DNA of 64,000 nucleotides from Qipengyuania sphaerica (GTDB taxonomy: Bacteria; Pseudomonadota; Alphaproteobacteria; Sphingomonadales; Sphingomonadaceae), in the NCBI RefSeq assembly GCF_019711595.1, contig NZ_JAIGNR010000003.1:310001-374000 (forward strand), in the 5' to 3' direction. Positions 59,002-64,000 of the stretch are shown one piece after another; within the stretch, counting starts at the first letter, position 1; each line of letters opens with the position of its first letter. Both the position numbers and the translations under genes were made by a program. The notes under the pieces are model-generated. The model did no database searches, was not told the DNA's origin, and saw only the letters and a list, made by a program, of their open reading frames with translations.

Positions 59002-59032
59002 AAAAAAGGCGGTCGGGTCAGACCCGCCGCCT
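59002..59032 (-). terminator. Terminator of the M23 peptidase gene
   Basis: On the minus strand, a 10-pair stem with one bulge (GGCGG/CCGCC and CGGGT/ACCCG, loop of 3) at 59008-59031 is followed by six T (59007-59002). It lies 41 bases after the M23 stop. The plus strand also carries a short T-run, so it may work both ways. Confidence 0.8.
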
Positions 59033-59072
59033 CTTTTAGTGTGCGTCGCCGAAAGGCTCTGCGACCGAAACT

Positions 59073-59771
59073 CTATTCCTCGTCGTTGCCGCCCTGGCCG
59101 CCTTCGCCGATGGCGAGGGCGAAGGCCTTTTGTGCTTCCGATTCAACCATGTAGGGAACCGGGTTCACGGCCTGGCCGTCGATGCGGACTTCGTAATGCA
59201 GGTGCGGACCGGTCGAACGGCCGGTCGATCCTACGTAACCGATGATGTCGCCCTTCTTGACCCAGCTGCCGTCGGCAACTGCGATGCGCGACATGTGGGC
59301 ATAGCGCGTCTGGATGCGGGCGCCGTGTTCGATGGCAACATAGTTGCCGTAGCTCGAATAACGCTCGGCCTTGGAGACGAAACCGTCGGCCGTGGCGTAG
59401 ATCGGGGTGCCGGTCGGGGCGGCAAGGTCGACGCCCTTGTGGCCCATGCGGCGCTTGAGCACGGGGTGCGTGCGGTCGCCGTAATCGCTGCTCATGCGTG
59501 CATCGAGCAGCGGCATGCGCGAGGGGATCGAAACTGCCGGGCGGATTGCCGCCACGGTGGCTGCAGCGGGCTGGCCCGGGTTTTCCCAGCGTGCGAAGAG
59601 CTGGGTGAACTCTGCGTCGGCATCGTCGGAAGCGGGTGCGGCCACCTTGGTCATGTCGATCGCGCCCGTCGCGGCAGCAGCTGGGTTGGTCTCCGCAGCA
59701 GCCGGCGCGGCAGCGATCGAAAGACCTGCAGCAACCATGGTGAATGCAAGCGTGAAGCGCTTGGTGTTCAT
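59073..59771 (-). CDS. Secreted M23 family metallopeptidase
   Basis: 232 residues with a signal peptide (LAFTMVAAGLSIAAAPAAA). The LytM domain lies at about 100-205: HKGVDLAAPTGTPIYATADG provides the first zinc ligands and GPHLHYEVRIDG the last. It likely cuts or regulates peptidoglycan. The first ~70 residues of the mature form are Ala/Asp-rich and unstructured. The 5' UTR has strong hairpins (59789-59851). Confidence 0.9.
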   Translation of the reverse strand: MNTKRFTLAFTMVAAGLSIAAAPAAAETNPAAAATGAIDMTKVAAPASDDADAEFTQLFARWENPGQPAAATVAAIRPAVSIPSRMPLLDARMSSDYGDRTHPVLKRRMGHKGVDLAAPTGTPIYATADGFVSKAERYSSYGNYVAIEHGARIQTRYAHMSRIAVADGSWVKKGDIIGYVGSTGRSTGPHLHYEVRIDGQAVNPVPYMVESEAQKAFALAIGEGGQGGNDEE

Positions 59772-59788
59772 GCTAAACCCGTCCGTCC

Positions 59789-59851
59789 GGCGCGGGTTGC
59801 CCCGCGCCCCTTGTCCCTGACCGCTTTGGGCGTCCCGGCCCGATCGCGGTC
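59789..59851 (-). promoter_or_regulatory. Hairpins in the M23 peptidase 5' region
   Basis: GGCGCGGG-TTGC-CCCGCGCC (59789-59808), which on the minus strand has a GCAA tetraloop, is 18 bases from the ATG. A second stem, GACCGC/GCGGTC, spans 59819-59851 and encloses GGGC/GCCC. In the plus direction the latter is followed by TTTTT, so it resembles a terminator for plus-strand transcripts. Confidence 0.45.
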
Positions 59852-59915
59852 TTTTTCACATCTCGCCGGAACCCCCCGGCATCTCGTGAGTATGGGTTAT
59901 GACCACAAAGGTTAA

Positions 59916-60700
59916 TCAGACAATACTTATGTAGAAGTCCCGCGACAGACCGGCTGCCGAACGCGCCGAGTCGTTGAATGGTGGCTTCAGGCCTCCCGAA
60001 AAGTGGGTTTTGACCAATTTTCGCCATGATTCCGGCGGGTTCTCGCCGCGCGCGGTACAAATTGCGCGGAAGTGTTTGGCGCCGAAGCCGACATGGCGGA
60101 TTTCGTCGTCAAGGATTCGTTTCAGAATTTTCGCCCCGTTTTCATCACCTTGCGCGCGCACTCTTTCGAGCGTGGCAGGCGTGACGTCGAGCCCGCGCGC
60201 CTCCAGGACCATGGGAACGATCGCAAGACGTGCTGCGACATCATGGGCCGTGTCCTGCGCCGCGCGCCACAGACCGTCGTGCGCAGGCAACGCTCCATAG
60301 CGCGAACCCAGCGAATCGAGTTTGCGGTCGAGCAGGGCGAAGTGCATCGCCTCGTCCGCAGCAACAGAAAGCCAATCTGAAACAAAGGCTTGGCCCATCG
60401 AATCGCCGAATCGCCCGGCCATGTCGAGCGCCAGGTCAATGGCGACGAACTCGATATGGGCCAGCGCGTGCCACAGCGCGATACGGCCCTTTTCACTGCC
60501 GCCCTTGCCGCGGCGCGGCATGTCGCGCGGCAGCCTGAGGTCGAGCTCGTCGGGCCAGCGCGGGCGGTCGGGCATCGGCACGTCGAAAGCGAAGTCGAGC
60601 CGACCCATCCGCCAGTCGCGCGCGACCTTGCGGGCGGCGAAGACCTTGGCGGTCGTCGCGCCGGTCAGCAGCGCGTCGCGAATGGCGCTGGCAACCGAAA

Positions 60701-60704
<4 letters not shown>
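59916..60704 (-). CDS. DUF455 ferritin-like protein
   Basis: 262 residues from ATG 60704, overlapping bcp by four bases (ATGA). The helical repeats with EFVAIDLALD, ADEAMHF (E-x6-EAxH type) and DDEIRHVGFG match the DUF455 di-iron-like family. Function unknown, perhaps tRNA or metal oxidation. It is the last gene of the glnE-bcp-DUF455 unit. Confidence 0.85.
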
Positions 60705-61167
<463 letters not shown>

Positions 61168-61171
<4 letters not shown>

Positions 61172-63840
61172 GGTTCAAGCTCCAGTGTCTCGCCGAAGAT
61201 CGCCTGCCAGCGTTCGGCCACTTGCTGCCGCGCCTCGGCAAAGCGGGCGAGCAGCGTTTCGAAATCCTGCGCCTCGCACAGCCGTGCAAGGATCGCCTGC
61301 GGCGCCTCGCCCGGAATGGCGAGATCGGGTGCCAGGAGGCGCGTACCCACCAGCAGCCGCGTCATCAAGGCGTGGGCCTCGGAAAGCCCGGAAAGGTCGG
61401 GCAGCGCCTCCAGCGCCTCGTCGATCCGCGGGGTCAAGGCCTCGCCATCGCGCAATTGGAGGAAGTGGACGAGGAACTCGAGATCGACCAGCCCGCCGCG
61501 CAGCAGCTTGGCATCGAGCACCCCCTTGGCAGGCTTGTGCGCCGCCATCTCGCCGCGCATCTTGAGGAGGTCGGCGCGCAGCTTGTCTTTCTCGCGCGGC
61601 CGAGCCAGCACATTCGAGAGAATCGCATCGATGTCTTGTCGCGCATCCTCGCTCCCCGTTAGCGCCCGCGCCCGGGTCAGCGCCATATGCTCCCAGGTCC
61701 AGGCATCCTGCCTCTGGTAGCGGGCAAAGCTCTCAAGGCTCACCGCCAGCGGCCCCTGCGCCCCTTGCGGACGAAGCCGGGTATCGACCTCATAGAGCGC
61801 GCCCTCCGCCGTCGGCACCGAAAGCGCCGCACTCACTCTCTGGGCGAGCCGGTTGAAATAGAGCGTCGCGCCAAGCGGCCGCTCGCCATCGCTTTCCGCC
61901 TCGTGACTTCCGGTGAAAAGATAGACGATGTCGAGATCGGAAGCATAGGTCAGCAACCCGCCGCCCAGCCGTCCCAACCCCAGCACCAGAAGTTCGCCGC
62001 CATCGATCCGGCCGTGCTTCTTCGCGAACTCCTCTTCCGCTGCAATCTGCGCGCTTTCCAGCGCCGCTTCGGCGACACGCGAGAGGGCAGCGGCGATTTC
62101 GAGCGGGTCATGCGCCGCTTCAATCAATTGTACCCCCAATGCGAAGCGGGTTTCGCCGGTCACGATGCGGATACGGTCGAGCCGGTCCTCGTAGGTGTCG
62201 CCGCGCTCGCCCTGCTGCATGCGGGCGAGGATTTCCTCTCGGCTGCCCGGCAGATCGAGCGCGCTGCGGTCGATCAGCGCGTCGACCAGCTCGGGCCTGC
62301 GCGCAATGGCGTCGGCGAGCGGCGGGGCCAGCGTGAGACAATCGGCGAGCAGTTGGAGGAGACCCGGGCGCGCTTCCAACAGGCGGAAGAGGTTGATCGC
62401 GCTCTTCATCCGCTCGAGCAGGCTCTCCCACCGTGCCACCGCACGCTCGGGTTCGGGCGATGCTGCCAGCGATTCGAGCAATGTCGGTCGGATCGCCTCG
62501 AATGCCGACAGCGCTGCCGTGCTCCGCAAGGGGGGATAGCGCCCGTCAGTCCAACCGCGCACCCTTTCGGCAAGTTCGGGGGTGAGCGAGGCGGAAACCT
62601 CCGCCGCCTCGACATGCGGGCTGTCCGAGGGGACCGAAACCTCGTCTTCGGCCAGCAGCGCATCGTATCGGGCTGCAACCGGCGCGGTGAGAGTGGCGAC
62701 GTGCGCGAGCCAGGATTGCCCCTCGGCAAATCCATCGAGCCGCGCGACATTGTCCAGCGCCTCGCCTGAAGGCAGCGAGTGCGTCTGCTGGTCGGCGACC
62801 ATCTGCAGGCGATGCTCGATCCGCCGCAGCGCGTCGTAACTTTCGCCCAGCGCGCGCGCATCCCCCGCGCCGATCCGCCCGGTCGCTGCCAGCGCATCGA
62901 GCGCCGCGCGCGTATGCTTGTGCCTCAAGGACGGATCGCGCCCGCCATGAATAAGCTGGTGCGTCTGCGCGAAGAACTCGATCTCGCGGATCCCGCCGCG
63001 GCCCAGCTTGACGTTGTAGCCCGGCGCCGGTTCGCGCGGGCCGGTCTGCTTGTCGCGGATGCGGTGAGTGAGACGGCGCACTTCGTCGATTGCGCCGAAA
63101 TCGAGGCTCCTGCGCCAGACGAAGGGGCGGATATGGTCGAGGAAGGCCTCGCCCGCGGCGATGTCTCCCGCACAGGCGCGCGCCCGGATGAAGGCGGCGC
63201 GTTCCCACGCAAGCGCACTGCTTTCGTAATGCGTGATCGCGGCGTCGAGCGGGATCGCGAGCGGGCTGACCTCGCTCGCGGGGCGCAGCCGCAGGTCGAC
63301 GCGGAAGACGTACCCCTCGCTGGTCACCTCGGACAGCATCCGCACCACTTCGCGGGCATAGCGCTGCGCCGCTTCGCCCGGCTCGTCGCGGTCGCGCCGG
63401 GGCAGGGTCTCCGGGTCGTAGATCAGGATCGGATCGATATCGGAGGAATAGTTCAATTCGCCCGCCCCGTGCTTGCCCAGCGCGAGGCCGATCAGGCCAT
63501 CGGGCGCGGCACCCTCGACCCGCCGGGATATCGCGGCCTCGATCGCCCGGTGGAGCGCCCTGTCGGCGAAGAGCGAGAGTTCGCGCATCACCTTGTCCAG
63601 ATCGAATACGCCGGCAAGGTCGCCGATCGCCAGCACGAGTCCGAGCGCGCGCTTTTCCCGCCGCAGCGCCAGTCCGGTATCTTCGATTCCGTCACCTGCA
63701 GCCTTTGCGCGGTCGAGCGCGGCCTCGCCCTTTCCCTCCGCCAGCAGATCGGCAAGTGCGGGCAGCTTCTCCAGCCCGCGCGACAGGAAGGGCGCATGCT
63801 TGCGTGCGCGCTCCAGCGCCGAGGTCCAGTCTGCTTCCAT
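61168..63840 (-). CDS. glnE: Bifunctional glutamine synthetase adenylyltransferase/removase
   Basis: 890 residues from ATG 63840; upstream in-frame codons are Cys/Ala-rich and unlikely. Two nucleotidyltransferase domains are seen: LALGKHGAGELNYSSDIDPIL in the first half (adenylyl-removing) and LGLGRLGGGLLTYASDLDIVYL in the second (adenylylating), with helical linkers. It adjusts glutamine synthetase activity to nitrogen supply, answering PII. First gene in the bcp-DUF455 unit. Confidence 0.96.
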
Positions 63841-63948
63841 CTCTCCGCGCTCTGCCCAAGCCCGTTCGCCTGCGCAAGCTTGCGCCGCGTGCGCACGAGT
63901 GCAACAAGCCTGCGCCACGGACACACGCAAACGAGAGGTTGCCCCCCA

Positions 63949-64000
63949 ATGATCCGCAATTCCCTGGTCGCAGCGACTGCCCTGCTGCTCGCCGCCTGCT
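63949..64000 (+). CDS. N-terminus of a lipoprotein gene (cut by window edge)
   Basis: ATG at 63949 reads a typical lipoprotein signal MIRNSLVAATALLLAAC, where the last residue is the lipidated cysteine. It is divergent from glnE with about 108 bases between. Nothing further can be said. Confidence 0.6.
   Translation, partial: MIRNSLVAATALLLAAC

Overview
This is a gene-dense, high-GC stretch of chromosome from an alphaproteobacterium, most likely Sphingomonadales and probably the Erythrobacteraceae (Erythrobacter/Qipengyuania-like). The evidence is the GC-rich codon use, the rpe–heparinase-like–purH block, the 180 kDa-class NAD-glutamate dehydrogenase, CYP153- and CYP108-like P450s, and many TGATG/ATGA coupled starts with a fair share of GTG/TTG starts. 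I see no insertion sequences, prophage genes or CRISPR array. No gap between genes exceeds 300 bases; the longest are 23042-23296, where I see nothing definite, and 46941-47170, which holds a leader peptide.

Layout. 1-1.7 kb: a truncated diacylglycerol-kinase-like gene coupled to a nucleotidyltransferase-like gene. 1.7-2.2 kb: a secreted DUF2141 protein. 2.3-6.3 kb, minus strand: a compact RiPP (lasso-peptide-like) operon with a PqqD-like leader-binding protein, a 46-residue precursor peptide, an asparagine-synthase-like cyclase and an ABC exporter. No B2 protease is present and the core peptide cannot form a classical lasso ring. 6.5-15.9 kb, plus: rpe, a heparinase II/III-like gene, purH, a small ORF with msrA, a Zur/Fur regulator, dxs, a secreted unknown and an enoyl-CoA hydratase. 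15.9-16.7 kb: a frameshifted gene behind a strong palindromic promoter. 16.7-22.4 kb: NnrU, two amidohydrolases (one without metal ligands), a POT peptide transporter and a YtrA-type GntR regulator.

22.6-29.7 kb: ihfB, tRNA-Leu(UAA), a tandem PilZ protein, a cell-surface glycosylation-type operon (flavoprotein, GtrA, GT-C membrane protein), msrB and CYP153. 29.8-34.4 kb: a NatAB-type ABC exporter, queG and a ferredoxin reductase. 34.4-39.1 kb: NAD-glutamate dehydrogenase. 39.3-45.1 kb, minus: two chains of small coupled genes (alpha/beta hydrolase, TPR and LLM oxidoreductase; then small membrane genes, an HTH regulator, DUF898 and an M48 protease). 45.3-52.4 kb, plus: phoD, thrS preceded by a threonine-run leader peptide, a TauE/SafE exporter, a membrane protein, a desaturase and small ORFs. 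52.4-64 kb, minus: agmatine deiminase, flotillin with its YqiJ-like partner, CYP108-like P450 with an acyl-CoA synthetase, M23 peptidase, then glnE, bcp and a DUF455 gene; a lipoprotein gene starts at the right edge.

The points most worth following up are the B2-less RiPP operon with its unusual core, the apparent threonine attenuator in front of thrS, and several strong inverted repeats over promoters or ribosome binding sites.
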